Part shown: piece by piece, positions 11,975 to 29,075 of the stretch
Layout: each line of letters starts with the position of its first letter
Numbering within the stretch: the first letter of the stretch is position 1
Source of the DNA: Cristatella mucedo
Lineage: Eukaryota; Bryozoa; Phylactolaemata; Cristatellidae
DNA length: 64,000 nucleotides
NCBI GenBank assembly: GCA_009760855.2
Contig: WPIO01000001.1
Span: 5,290,001-5,354,000 of the forward strand
Direction of reading: 5' to 3'
The notes under the pieces: model-generated
What the model was told of the DNA's origin: nothing
Database searches by the model: none
The model's input: the letters and a program-made list of their open reading frames with translations, nothing else
Program-made: the position numbers and the translations under genes

Positions 11975-14900
11975 ATTTATTTGAGAAAAAACGTCTGGTC
12001 AGGGGTTCTCACCAATATATCTTTGGTTCCTGACGAAATTGAAAACTACTGTTAAGGACGGATCTAAAGCTGCTATAAACTACGCACTCAACTAGTAGCA
12101 ATACTAGCAGCAATACTTCTGTATCAGAAAAATAACTAGAATTATTCCTAAAGTGTTAAGTGCCTTCAGGGCGCTAGGACGGTGGCTAAGGTAGCTGGTA
12201 GTTTCAGATCTGGTATTATGGAGATCGTAAGTCTCTGACTATTCCTTACGGAAATAGAAGATGACTGTGGAACCAGAAAATACGGACACGTTAATTGGAA
12301 AAAGGTTAGGCCTTAAAAAGATGGTGGCTAGATTATACGATGGGTGTTACTTGAGTTAGACATTTTTAGAAGCACAGAAGGATAAGTATCCTTTATAAAA
12401 ATGCAGCTCGTGATTTACTATTTTTTAGATACTATACAACTCCATGACATTGATCTTGGGTTCCGTGGGTCACTGGTGGCTCACGTGATTGACGCGGCTG
12501 ATACTGCTTGATACTGAACCCTTCATTAAATGATAGCATCTGCTCGAATGTTACTGATGTCCGAGATGGTAATCGTTTCTCAGAGGAGAGCCAAGATACA
12601 AGCCTGAGAGAGCACTGGCTCACCTGGCGGGGGATTGGCATCTTATGTCCGTTCGCCTACTTCCACTGTGTTGGCTCCAGAAGCCCGGAAAACGACTTTG
12701 TCCGCCACCTCTTTGTGTACCCTATCGGCTTCCGGCTCAGGGTTTACAAAGGCCTAGTGGCTAAGGGGATGCGTTAAGTTGAGATACGATAGACTCTTCA
12801 CAATGCCACTCAGCACTTCTTAGTCAATCCCTGATGAGACCGTTGCCTGTGCCTCCACGGAAAAGAGGCCTGTGTGCAAGCAACAATTGCTCATTACATC
12901 GGGGAATCGCTTGCCATGCACACACAAATACACCACTGCATCGCTATTAGTTGGTTAGTGGAGTAGTTATTAGTTTCTACAGCTTCCAGTAAATCAGCAG
13001 CCGGGTGCATGCGGAAGTGGCGTGCCGCAACACTTAGAGGAGGCAATGATTCCTGAATCAAGAGGCTGTACTTTGATGTTGAAGAATGAGGAGGGCCATG
13101 ACCTCGCTAATGTTTGACAGCGTAGGGTCTTCTATGCAGTGACTCAGAGTACTGTCCAAAAGAAGCAAAATATGGCGGTTAGCTCCATTCACATGTCGAT
13201 TCATCGCCGTTTTTGCCCATTCTCATAATGCAATTCCCGTCATTCATATTGCAGCATGTGACTATTAGGAAGACATGCTTCTCACCCTTTTTCCTAGCGA
13301 AAGCCTCTGGTTATGCATCATGTCCGATAAATGGCGGCTCTATTTTGAGGTATATCCCGTAGCATTTGAAGCTAATGCCATAGGTAAACGCGTCTAATCC
13401 CGTTTATGTCCCTCCTGCTGATTGCTAGCCGGTGTTCCTGCTGCTTGCTAGTGCGATCTGGTGCCAAGCCGTAGAAAAGGCCAATCTCTTTTATTTATAG
13501 CCGCTTATGCGATGATACTGCGATATATAATTTCGTTAGCAAAGATCGAGAAACGCAGTGGTTATTAAGTCTGCATTTGCAGAGCCATCTTCCACATACA
13601 TTGTGATGCCTTTTTAAAAGTGCGTGTATCGGAGGCAGATCTACTCACAAGCTCGGCAAACTGCTTACCTTTCTCGCGTATTATGTAGCCAGTCCGGAAA
13701 ACTTTCCGAGCTTGGCGTTGCAGAACTCAGTGAGCTAATGCGGAGCCAAGAACTGAGTTCAAGATTCGGCGACCTAGCTTGCGGCAGACAGCCTGAGCTT
13801 CATTCGCGGCTAAATAGCGCTCCCCTTTACCAAAAATACGCAAGAGCTTACGTGATTTGGAGATTCGTCGAATCAAAAGAGTGTTTAGCCCATCAGCGGA
13901 GCTCTTCCTGAGATATGGCCGGTTTCTAAATTTGCATATCCTCTTCCTCTGTTCATTGGTAAGCACGTGTCTTCTGACGAGAGCTATGCTGAGCGCGATG
14001 AAACTTTGCTTGCTGTACCGGTAATACGATTACCACAAGAGCACGGTAAGTCACTGGGCCACCTCTCTGTAAGAATAATCTCCCTTTAAGCATAGACGCT
14101 AGTCCAACGGAGAGTATTCCTACAGGGACGTTCAACCGAGCTTGTCGGGACCACGCATAAAATAACTAGGAGATACGATCTCCGGTCGCCCGCCTCAGCA
14201 AGCGTTAAGATTTCGGCTCGAATCGCAATTAGAAATTACAAATGTACGCAAACTGCCCAGATAAATGAACGTCGTCGCCCATCCGACCCCAAGTCAAAGG
14301 GCAGGTTGGGCTCAGCCGGGTGATCCCAGCTAGCCGTGTCACCTTACAGCCGCCCTATGCTGCCGAACCCTACTTGGGTACAGTCCTTTATTCCCAACTA
14401 CTGCAAGCGCAAGTGATAGCCGCTGGGGCTCGTCTGTTGCTATATATAAGTGAGCCCTTGAAATCAGCTAGCCTTCACATCTTCAATTTATTATTTTACT
14501 TGAAAACAAAAATGACCGAAATGAGACTCGCGGTGCCTTGCATCGCTCCTTCACATATCATTGAAAAGAGCTTTGCTTAATTGAATTACAAGCGAGTGGA
14601 AAGCTAAAGCTAAACTTTGGACTCAAGAGTGGAATGAAATGAAATAAATAAACAAAATTATTTATCTCAATTAACCAAACACAGAGACCTTTAAAAAGCT
14701 ACTGTTACAGAACGGACTTCACAAAGTACGCAAGCTAATCGCTTCTGGAAATAACCAAGGAAAGTGAACACAAAATCATCAGCAAAACGCCTGCACGTAT
14801 AACCAATTTGATAAAAAGTGTGTAAAAGTTAGAACTAATGAATCTGCAAACTGTTCTGCGGTAATTAGAGCCGGTAGCCCTGCCGCTATTCAGTGCTCAC

Positions 14901-16740
14901 AGTCTTACGTGGGCTACACAACTTGGGCAGCAGTAACTTTGGAACAATGTGGCAACTGAACCCATTGGAATTACATATACTGAATGCCTTGCCTTTTATT
15001 CAATTCGTGTAATTTATCTTACTGGAAATAACCAGCCTACTAAGGATAAGGAACAATAGCACTCTAGGATTCACAACAGAATTTTACTCTGACACAGTCG
15101 CAAATAGAAGTTAAAAAATTCATTACTTACCATTTGCCATAGCTTGGCTGAACCGACTATAGCTGGTAATCGAGGACAGTTCATGATTTTGAAGCGATAA
15201 TGGGTTTGAGAAAATATGTATGCCTTATGCGTTTCAATAAAATCCCTCTACCTCAAACGCTTTTCAATCAACTATTTAAATAAATTTCAGTGACTGAAAT
15301 ACTTGTTTCATCCAACGAAGAAAGGAATGGCTAGACTCAGCGTAATTTAACATTGAATGATAAGAAGGACATGCAGTATTAGGAAATTAAGTTGATGGGT
15401 GTCCAGTGAAATCTAGACATCGAGATATTGGTAGAAAGGAAGTGTAAAAATGCTTATCACACCATTGAGTGCAACGCTCGGTTCGAATGTGATGAAAGAC
15501 TTTAATGGTCGTAGGAATGGAAGTAGGATCATACATATTCATACGAATGTGATGAAAGACTTTAATGCCTACAGCAGCTTAACTTCTAGACATGAAGTAC
15601 TAAACTACTACTTAACACGTTTCAATTGACTTATTCGGTAAAGATGGGTGCTACCGTAACCCTCCAGGTGGAATTTCACCAGGTGGAGCTTTGTTCGAGA
15701 TGAATTGTTCTTGGTCTAGAGAAATAGTTAAAAGAATAGGTACCACTGCAGTATCAAGCGAAATGCCTACTTTGAAACCGCGTGGTTGAATCGCACGAAT
15801 GTATCTACCCCGATTCTGTGTTTTAGTTCCTGGATTAATTGTACAGCTAAACCTATAGACTTTGTTGATGTGGAAAAAGTAAGAATTCCAACTACCGGGG
15901 AGCATTTAATTTGCCGTAACAAAATATTTATCTGCATACCTGCAATCCACGAAAAGAAGTATTTCTGTGAGTTATCTAGATAAATGAGTTTGGAAGATTT
16001 ATACTCGGATATGACATCAAGTTCTACATAGGAAAAGTTCCTCGGTTGAAGCTCCGTGTGATAAAAATAATGTGCAGCCTGGGAAGTCCAGAGTTTGGGA
16101 TTTTAGACGAAATGGGTAAAGCTGGCTCTGGCGAATGTGCTAGCATCTGGTGGTATTAGCACGACTGAAGACGTGACGAGCAAAGTGGCTGTTCTTTCTG
16201 AGACAGATTTGCCGTGTTTGAACCTGCGGCTGACGTCGAACATCTAGCGTATATAACGAGTCATAGATGCTGCACCGATACATGCACGTAAGCCGACGGT
16301 AGCTAATTATAGCACGGCAGGTCCGACGAGGCAGATCCAGAAAACCCAAACCTTATTGAAAACTCCACGTTCTTGCTTATAGCCGTTTATACCCAGCAGC
16401 CACAGAGGACTACATGTGCGTATAGCACCAGCCATAGCGTAAGCTACTTAGCCGGCGGGATCACCTTTTTTATACAGTCTAAACCGTAGATCTTAGCATA
16501 TCATGCTCCCAGTTATCATTAACCTCTAGCGTCGTTTTAATAGCATCATCTAACCGAATTAGTAAGCCAAAGGCTCGCCATTAACGGTCCTAGCTTGGCT
16601 CGCTCTAGAAAAGCTCCTGACTAGGCTCTCGCCTTGAAGCCATCTTCCCGGGCCATTGGAGGAGCCAGTACAGCTTCCCCTGGAATCCGAGCGTAGCCGG
16701 TTCCAGCCTTCTTCCAGCAATAGTCGGAAGGTCTCCCCCT
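11531..16740. other. No gene recognised; AT microsatellite and scattered decayed coding
   Basis: (TA)n lies at 11928-11972. A short plus-strand frame at 11803-11925 (MKTKPIKLGKAITNK start) ends at a stop just before it. Minus-strand protein-like pieces lie at 15905-15651 and about 15560-15300, and a stretch with FADDFVF near 14760. A 24-bp segment is repeated at 15484 and 15544. None of these can be assigned. Confidence 0.4.
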
Positions 16741-16805
16741 TTTAACTTAAAGGTGGTCTGCACCTACTAGAGCCAGGCAACCTGTGGGCTTCCCAAAGAG
16801 CTGAG

Positions 16806-17027
<222 letters not shown>

Positions 17028-17429
17028 CTGCAGTTTTCGCCCAGTCCGTACGTCCCACAGCCAGCAGAAGTAGGATGAAAGAAGTAGGCGGATGACTTCC
17101 GCCCATAAATGGAGGTGGAAGAGGATCTACTAGCACTTCATCGCAGTGACCGATCACCAGGTAGAGCTCGGCTGGTGCCCTCCTGACCGTCCACTTTGCT
17201 CGTCAATGGATAAGTGTTCAATATTAAGCCACTAGATCTATGATCTATGAAAATGATCATAACTAACCTTGCACGCTTCTGGACAGACAAATACGGTAGC
17301 TCGACTTTAAACGCAAGACGTAGTTTACGCAGAGGCGAAGTTACAAAGGACCGGGCTGCATAATACTGTTTACGTAGTGGGATGCACTAAGTTTCGCTTG
17401 GATTGACATGCACTGAACATTTTCTCTTT

Positions 17430-17431
<2 letters not shown>

Positions 17432-17468
<37 letters not shown>
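17432..17468 (+). repeat. (GA)n microsatellite
   Basis: Pure GA dinucleotide tract of about 37 bp. Confidence 0.95.
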
Positions 17469-17471
<3 letters not shown>

Positions 17472-17639
17472 GGAACCAGTTTGGCAGAAGCCAACATAAC
17501 CAGCACTGAACGCACACGGCACCTAACCAAGGGCTAGCGAAGATTTCGGCGAGGGGCAGGCTAAACCTTGACTTTGAGAAAATTGGCACAGGTTGGCCTA
17601 GGCCGTCTCTTCGAAAAATGTATACGTATATAATTCGTC

Positions 17640-17762
17640 TTTTGAGTAGCGCTACGACAGAACTTAAGCTTTACTCAGGCGCCTTTCGCATATGCTGACG
17701 GGATCGAGCGCACGACCTCAGAAGTCCAAGGCAAGCACCTTGACCCCGTGGCCAAACCAGGG
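17640..17762 (-). mobile_element. SINE family A, decayed copy
   Basis: It contains ACAGAACTTAAGC, CAGGCGCC, the box-B complement GGGATCGAGCGC and the head remnant GTGGCCAAACCAG. It is more diverged than other copies. Confidence 0.65.
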
Positions 17763-19328
17763 CGTCACCTTGAAAGAAGCTTGAGGTACTGTTAAAAGTT
17801 TAACTCATAATGTTTCCTTAATCTTTTCCAGTAAATGTTAAGTTTTAGCTGCTGCCTTTATTTTTCAGCTGAACTCGTACAATATTTTAGCAGCGCGTGA
17901 GGCTCCTGAAGCCGTATTCGCACCCCCAGGTCGCCTCTTTCGCCGCGCTTAAAAAAATTGTGCACCTCCGTGTAGGCATTTTTAGACCAGTGCACACACT
18001 TAGGTATAGGTATAGGTATATTATAGGTATACTTCCGCCCCAACGGACGCGGACATTGAGCGTGCTCGGAGAGGAATCGCGCTCGCCGAAGGTGCTTCGC
18101 TCTAGCAGCCTTTCTAGCCCGTCTAAAAAAAAAGGAAAGCGGTCGCCGTCTCTCAAGAAATACATTGCATCTTTGCCGAACGCGTGCGGCCTCTAGAGGC
18201 GGCCTTAGTAAGCGCGGGAAAGCCCCCTCCCAAGAAGCATGTCGGCAACTCGGAACGTGCCGCCAGGCTCTCTGGGGGGGGGGGCGGTGTCAGCACGTGC
18301 GGAGCTCATTCGGCCGCCCTGCGGTTCCGGTCTAGCGTCACCAGGAAAGACTTTAAGGCTAAGCTGATTTAACAGCCTCATTTACATAGCTCCAGAACCG
18401 ATCGCTGCCGCGGGGCCGAGCGCTGCCGCTGCGAAAATGCACTCCTGCGCCGCAACCCTAGGCAATTTGCCGTTGTATTGCTGTTTAGCGGCCTTACAGG
18501 CCTAGATTCTCGATTTTAAATGAGTCGAATGTCGAGCAATATACCTTTACCGGTGGGTCCTAGAAGTCTTTAGCCTCCACCCCAGAAAGGCCGACTCAGA
18601 CGCAGACCACGCTGAGCCAACTCCAAGCCCCCTTTGGTAGTACCTACAGGGAGCTGAAGATCGGTGCACCGCACACGGCAGACTCTCGCGGCTGTAGACC
18701 CCGAGTCACGGCAATCCCCATCACCTCTTAGCTAAAGCCGAGTTTACAGTTGCTCTTGCTTCTGTCCTTCCGTGAGTTTTCATTCATTCAGTAAGTTTTG
18801 ACGGTCTTCCTACAAGCTCCTCTCCTTCTACGAGTCATGCGAAAATGTTGCTATGGGAGCAAAGGGCCCTAGGCGACGAATGTCCCGGCGAATTGATGAT
18901 ACCTTCAGCGATGGTCTTTTCCCCTGCCGTCTCACGATATTATTCCAACATTAAGAGCTCGTAGTGTTCCATAAACAAGAGACTTTTCAATTGTCTTGAT
19001 GTTAAACACATCGATGATTTCGCCTGTCATGTCACGTCTTGCCATGCCTTTCACAGCAATGAAGAAGCCACGTGAAAGCTCCCACGATTAGCCGTTTGCT
19101 AAGTCTTGCCCCCCCCAGCCTTGGTCAAGAAGTACAGTCATGCTCAGCTTGTAGGCCTTCGTTCAGTCTGTCCCATCCCGCTGTCCCATCCCGTTTTGTT
19201 GACGTGTGCACTTAGGACGGAAGAACAGACCGTATAGATGTAGCCTACACACTGTCATAAGTTGACACGTTCGGCTTATAACTTCGCATCACTGTTCCCT
19301 GCATGAGCAGCTCAACTTCCCCCATCCC
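17763..19328. other. No gene recognised; locally GC-rich
   Basis: The stretch 18040-18470 is GC-rich, with open frames on both strands that show no domain. A (TAGGTA)n-like run lies at 18001-18030 and a G-run at 18272-18282. Confidence 0.5.
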
Positions 19329-19396
19329 ACCCTGGTTTGGCCCAGAGGTAGATGCTTACCTTTTGCAGACCAAGGTCGTGGGCTCGAGCCAAACAG
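19329..19396 (+). mobile_element. tRNA-like SINE head fragment
   Basis: GGTTTGGCCCAGAGGTAGAT followed by CCAAGGTCGTGGGCTCGAGCC matches the box A and box B head of SINE family A. The tail is missing. Confidence 0.55.
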
Positions 19397-19869
19397 CAAT
19401 TTAACTAATTCCCTTAGAAAGCTTTTAACGTTACTCGTGTCCTTGGCCGTATTATGTATCTCACTTTTCCTTGGCTGAACGAGTAAAGTACTACCACATG
19501 CAATGCTGTAGCAATACAACGACAAAAAATACTCCCGGAATATCAAGAGCCTAGCTCCATGTAATCATGTACAAAAACGAGAAACACCAGGTGGCTGCAC
19601 CCTGATAAGTGCATGCACTCAGATCTGCTAGTTACAAACAGCTCTACAAGGATCTTGGCCATGCATAGCTTCCCAACAAATAACAATATTTGCGTAATAA
19701 GTTGTTAGTTCCCTCTCCGTGGCAGCCGCAGAGGCTGCGCTGGGTTGCATTAGAAAGCTTCAGAATAAACAAAGCGCCGAGGAATGCTGAGCTGCATGAC
19801 AGCCATGATCCTGGCAATCAAGTTGGCCAGCGAATCGATCAGGCTAGTGTTATTAGATCGCTCCCGTCA

Positions 19870-24045
<4,176 letters not shown>

Positions 24046-24049
24046 ACTC

Positions 24050-25160
24050 TCGCGGAAATCACATGACGAGCACAAGTAAAATGTTAAGAGTGTTTGCAAT
24101 AAACATACTAATAATTTATATTATTTAATTAAATATGTATTTTAGCTTTTAAAATAAGTTGATGTAGAAGAAACGTTTTAAGCTCCAGAGGGGGAGGCCT
24201 TTCGCGTGACCAAGCGCGTGACGCGAGGAATGAGTGCATTTCTTTAATTTCCGGACCCGTGACCGGATCCGGGCGATAGGCGAACAACGGTCGTCGACTT
24301 AATGGCGATTTCGTTTTCTGCATCTCTCTGTTCATTCCTTGATGTCATTAATGATTTGCCTTGTCCAAAGAAACTGTAGAAAGGAAATCACGGAGCCCGG
24401 TAATCGCAGCGCCGTAGTGCATGTGGGCGTGGCCACGCAAGCGTAGTCCTGCGAAAGCGCGCCACCAGCTTCCTTATTGGCCTTGTGACCCGCAGCAAGG
24501 AATGGTGGAGCGGTCAGTTGCGTACAAATTGTGCATTGTCGCAGTCCCTGACTTTCCCTGGTGCTCTTCTGAATGTCACTTTTAATCATCAAAGCAAGCT
24601 AACGTGATACGTAATTGTCTAAAGCAAAAGCATTTTACCGCTTGCCAGCTTCCACCGACTGCCTAGCTCCACCTCCTGACTGGCATGCCTAAACTCATTT
24701 GAATTTACTTCTTCGTAAATCCTTGATCAAACTTTGTATTAAAATCTTATATTAGACCTGCACTAAGATGCTTGCACTTAACAACAAAGTTGGTGTGGCC
24801 AGCCCTGTAGGTGACAAATTCCTTTTTGCCGGCTACAAGTTAATGAACGCCGCTAAGGTTGCTGTGCCGCTGCATAAATAAGGTTGCTACTTGAGCTAAG
24901 AACTATTTATGTCTCTGGCCGTCTTCCGGGGTTTAGGATGATCAAATGATGTTGTCCGAGAGCATCAAAGAGCGGTATGATCATCCCATCGTATAGGTCC
25001 ACTGTGTCAGTGAAGCTTGGTCATACAATAGCTTGGCTGTAAAGATGCAGGTTCAGGAAAAAGTCAAATCATCCTAGGTAAGGTCTCTTTAAGACCGAGA
25101 TTTTAGTTTACGGCTCATAATGGCAATTAGTGGCTCATACGCAAATCAGTTTGACTTGTG
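24050..25160. other. No gene recognised
   Basis: Upstream flank of the cathepsin L gene. AT-rich at 24100-24170, otherwise featureless. No exon or repeat that I can support. Confidence 0.5.
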
Positions 25161-25162
25161 TG

Positions 25163-25288
25163 TATAGGCAGTGCCTTAAGAGAACTTAAATCTTTTCTCA
25201 GGCGCTTCACATACGCCAACTGGGCTCGAGCCCACGACCTCGGTCACACATTGGCCCGGGGCAAGCACTTAACCACTACGCCAAACCT
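25163..25288 (-). mobile_element. SINE family A copy
   Basis: TAAGAGAACTTAAATC, CAGGCGCTTCACATACGCC, GGGCTCGAGCCCACGACCTC, then GGGGCAAGCACTTAACCACT: the complete module order in reverse. Confidence 0.8.
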
Positions 25289-25458
25289 TGCTGAATTCTT
25301 CACGTAGTACATGTATTACATTGCAGGATAGTAGGAAGTTTAAGGCCTGCCGGCAGCATTAGACAGCGTCGATCATAGAATTATTCACGAGAAATTGAAG
25401 AAAACAGTTGCATTTGGCAAATGGGTTTGGAATTATACCTCTCCGACCGTAACCACTC

Positions 25459-26430
25459 AGTAATAATAATAATAATAATAATGCACTTGATAAAGCGCCC
25501 TCAGAGAACTCAATCTCTTCATAGGCGCTTTACATTTGCTGCAAAGGGAAACGTGATTGAATGGTGAGTAATATCATGCTTGATAAAAAACATGAACAAC
25601 GTGGTTAGGAGTGACATGCATAGGGTCAGCATGCAAGTGTGGTTAGTGGCAGCATGCACAATAATAATAATAATGCACTTGATAAAGCACCCTCAGAGAA
25701 CTTAATCTCTTTCTAGGCGCTTTACATTTGCTCAGCGTGCATAAGCACACGAAGGACGAATCTCAGGGACACACTAAATGCTGACCTAAATAGGTGTGTT
25801 TTAAGTTCTTTTTAAATGTGGTCAAGTCAGGGGATGTTCTGACACAAGTCGGGAGTGAGTTCCAGGCTTTGGGAGCATACGAACTAAATGCATGGTCTTC
25901 AAAGGATTTGAGGTTTGTACGATGTATTGGTAAACTGTTGGATTCCGAAAAGCGGGTGGTACGATGCTTGGCCTGGTGGGGGAGTAGATCTGAGAGATAG
26001 GCTGGAGCCAAAGAATGAAAGGACCTAAAAGTGAGCGACAAAACCTTGAAGTCAATCCGTTGCTTGACTGGTAGCCAGTGCAGGTCGGCGAGAAGTGGAG
26101 TAATGTGGCAACTGCGACGCTCACGACAGACAAGCCTAGCTGCGGAGTTTTGCACCAGCTGCAATCGCCTGATCGCACATGCTGGTAGGCCAGTAAGCAG
26201 TGAGTTGCAGAAGTCGAGACGAGATGTCACGAATGCATGGACCAACTTAGATGTGGTATCCTTATCTAAACAAGCCCGAATTTTAGCATTGTTATGTAGC
26301 TGAAAGTAGGCAGACTTGATTGTGGAGCTGATGTGGTCGTCTAAGGAGATGTCACTTTGGAACAGGACGCCTAGATTTCGAGCTGATTCAACAGGAGATA
26401 TGCTGGCTGAGCCAGTAGTGTGAAGGTCAG
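25459..26430 (-). mobile_element. CR1/L2-like LINE copy, C-terminal coding intact in one frame, with 3' tail
   Basis: Minus strand from about 26430: RNLGVLFQSDISLDDHIS, then KLVHAFVTSRLDFCNSLLTG, AARLVCRERRSCHITPLLAD, LHWLPVKQRIDFK and APKAWNSLPTCVRTS, ending at a stop near 25763. A 3'UTR, the hairpin tail at 25494-25535 and a (TAA)n terminus at 25459-25482 follow. This is the best-preserved LINE here. It is 5'-truncated to the last 160-200 codons. The 3'UTR carries a nested second tail (25661-25732). Confidence 0.92.
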
Positions 26431-27574
26431 GTCTTATCTAGTAGCTTCATCATCTGCATAGTTTCACACTGGCCTTTTCTCGTCTCTTATCGTTTTCCTT
26501 CTGTACAGCACCTCTCGAGAACTTAGTTCAAGCTTACATTAGCTATTACATGTATGCTGCCGGCACTTAGTTGATCAAATGGTTAAACCCTCAATGGCAG
26601 CTGGGATAATAGATAAACGGAACTCCTGTCTTTCACACATTAGATTGTTGGTGTAGGCCTACTTCGTTAATTCAATGATGACTAAGTCAAAGACGTTCCT
26701 ATTAGAAACTCAAAACATTCAATGGCAGATTTAAACTCCCAATGCAGTTGGAGACCTCGTCTAGTGATCTGAATATGTATTGGACACGTGACATCTGCCT
26801 GACATTAAAAAGCTTAATTAGGAAGAATGCTTCGTACAGCCATGATATCTACGAACTACTACCGACTATTCGCACAATTGCCAGCCGACTTGCCCTTCTG
26901 CCAAGTGGCTCGAATTCGATCCTCATAATTTGCATAAGGTCGAAGCAGCTGGCTAATTAATTGTGTACCTAAAGCCGCTGAGGTGTTTTGAGTCAGCTAC
27001 TATCCATTAAAGCATTCTATAAGACTCTGTACACTTGTCGAGTTACAGAAACTGAGAGACACACATATACACGTCTCCTATTTCTAGGGTGTTCGTTTGC
27101 TTGGTCAGCATAGCTGGCTCCGCTCTACTCTAATAATATATATCAGATAATTAATAATAGTGGTTGCATAGCATTTAGCTGAATAATATTTATCAATTAC
27201 TTTTCACATAATTAGCTTGTCAGTTATTTTATTCTTGTATGTATGCCTGTGATAATTTATGGTTCGTAAGTTAGACTGCAGGCTTTCAGCAGCAAGCTTG
27301 CCAGCATTCAGGGATCGGATCGATTGCCCAAAGCTCCGAAATCCAGGGCTGTGTCAGCTCCCACTACTTCAGCCATTTCGTTTCTGGATCAGTGTGCTTT
27401 AGAATAGACGTGAAGAATTCAGTATCACGAAAAGGGGGGGAAAATCTCTGCTGCAAACTCATGACTGCTCCACAGTTTAGCAGCTGGTGGCCATACAACT
27501 TGATTCCCAGCACAGGTTAGGGTCTCTGCAAAAATATGCACTGCTGTTAACCACTTTAAATAAATAAAATAAAT
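26431..27574. other. No gene recognised
   Basis: Mostly unique-looking, AT-rich at 27130-27240. No exon with conserved sense was found. Confidence 0.5.
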
Positions 27575-27706
27575 ATAATTCATTTGTATAGCACCCCAAG
27601 AGAACTTAATCTCTATTCGGGCACTTCGCATATGCCTCGGGGCTCGAGCCCACGACCTCAGCCAGACCTTGGTTGGGCGAGCACCTTAACCGCTGGACCA
27701 AACCAG
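27575..27706 (-). mobile_element. SINE family A copy, well preserved
   Basis: ATAATTCATTTGTATAGCAC, AAGAGAACTTAATCTC, GGGCTCGAGCCCACGACCTC, then GCGAGCACCTTAACCGCTGG and CCAAACCAG: a full head-to-tail module in reverse orientation. Confidence 0.88.
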
Positions 27707-28098
27707 CTCGACAACTTTAGTGCTGTAGAGCTTTCCACAAATGCCAAGTTTGGATCCAAAATTTTGCAATTTGGGCATTATATTTTTTACGTCTGTAACT
27801 AAAACCAGAAATTAAAAAGCGAGAGTTTAATTCGTTGAAAGACGAGCTGAGTTGAGAAAATTCAGAGAGCCCAACAACCTAAACTTGCTATTCTTATTCC
27901 GATGCAAAAGCCACCAAAATAATAATAAAATGTACTGTGCAGATGGGCTGTACAGCACTCTAAATTTCTTACTAAGGACTTTACATTGCTTAAATCGCTT
28001 GATTGCAAAGTCGGTGCTTGTATTTGTACAAATGCTGATATATGCATGTATCTGCTAGGGTAGGGCAGTGGTCCATGCTGCCACTGCTGCTGCTATCA

Positions 28099-28272
<174 letters not shown>

Positions 28273-28314
28273 ATACCGATGCTGCTGCCACTGCTGCTGC
28301 TGCCACTGCTGCTG

Positions 28315-28437
28315 CCACCTCCACTGCTGCTGCCACCTCCACTGCTGCTGCCACCTCCACTGCTGCTGCCACCTCCACTGCTGCTGCCACCTCCACTGCT
28401 GCTGCCACCTCCACTGCTGCTGCCACCTCCACTGCTG
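28315..28437 (+). repeat. 18-bp minisatellite, about seven copies
   Basis: The unit CCACTGCTGCTGCCACCT repeats about seven times almost exactly, after an irregular CTG-rich spacer that follows the CTG tract. It probably grew from the same CTG-rich ancestor. Confidence 0.93.
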
Positions 28438-28499
28438 CTACCGTTGCTGCTGCAGCTGCATCGCAGACCAGCTTATGCTCAAGCTAACCGTGGATGAGG

Positions 28500-29035
28500 A
28501 AGCATTCGTGCTTCAAAATCGTGTGCATTCACGAGCACACACACAGGCACACTGTTTCTTGCATGGCATGGCACATATAGGAACGTACCCACAAGTGTGA
28601 GCAAGTGAAAATGCTATCTAAACTGGAACCGTGCATATCAGCAAACGAATACATGCAGACACGGGAGACTGAACATGCACAACTGCAAATGGCATTGGTT
28701 TGCTCAATTTATAGCCATCTTATAGCAATCATTACGATTTGCATAACTTGAGCCAGCCGAATCCTGAAAGTAGTTTTGGGAACTCTTGTACCAACCACAG
28801 AATTATCTTTATAAGCAGTAGTAAGACGTGCTATTAATTAATGTGCATTGGCACTACTGAGTTGCAGTGTCTGACATAAAAATTCTAGCTTTTGCACCAC
28901 ATTTTGTCGATTAACTATGTATGCTTGGTATTAGCCACGATTCTTGATTAAGGTTGAAACTTAAGTGACTTCATATGTGCTGCCTTTTAGGTTGCGCATG
29001 AGAGCCCACAAACGCACATGCATTCAAGCAGACGT

Positions 29036-29075
<40 letters not shown>

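Noticed and set aside
13624-13966. Overlapping 95-codon plus and 79-codon minus frames
   Set aside because: No recognisable motif and no splice context. Openness on both strands at once suggests chance.
14710-14815. FADDFVF on the minus strand as a separate reverse-transcriptase gene
   Set aside because: There is a single short motif without the other polymerase blocks and with stops on both sides. It is noted only as a hint within the decayed region.
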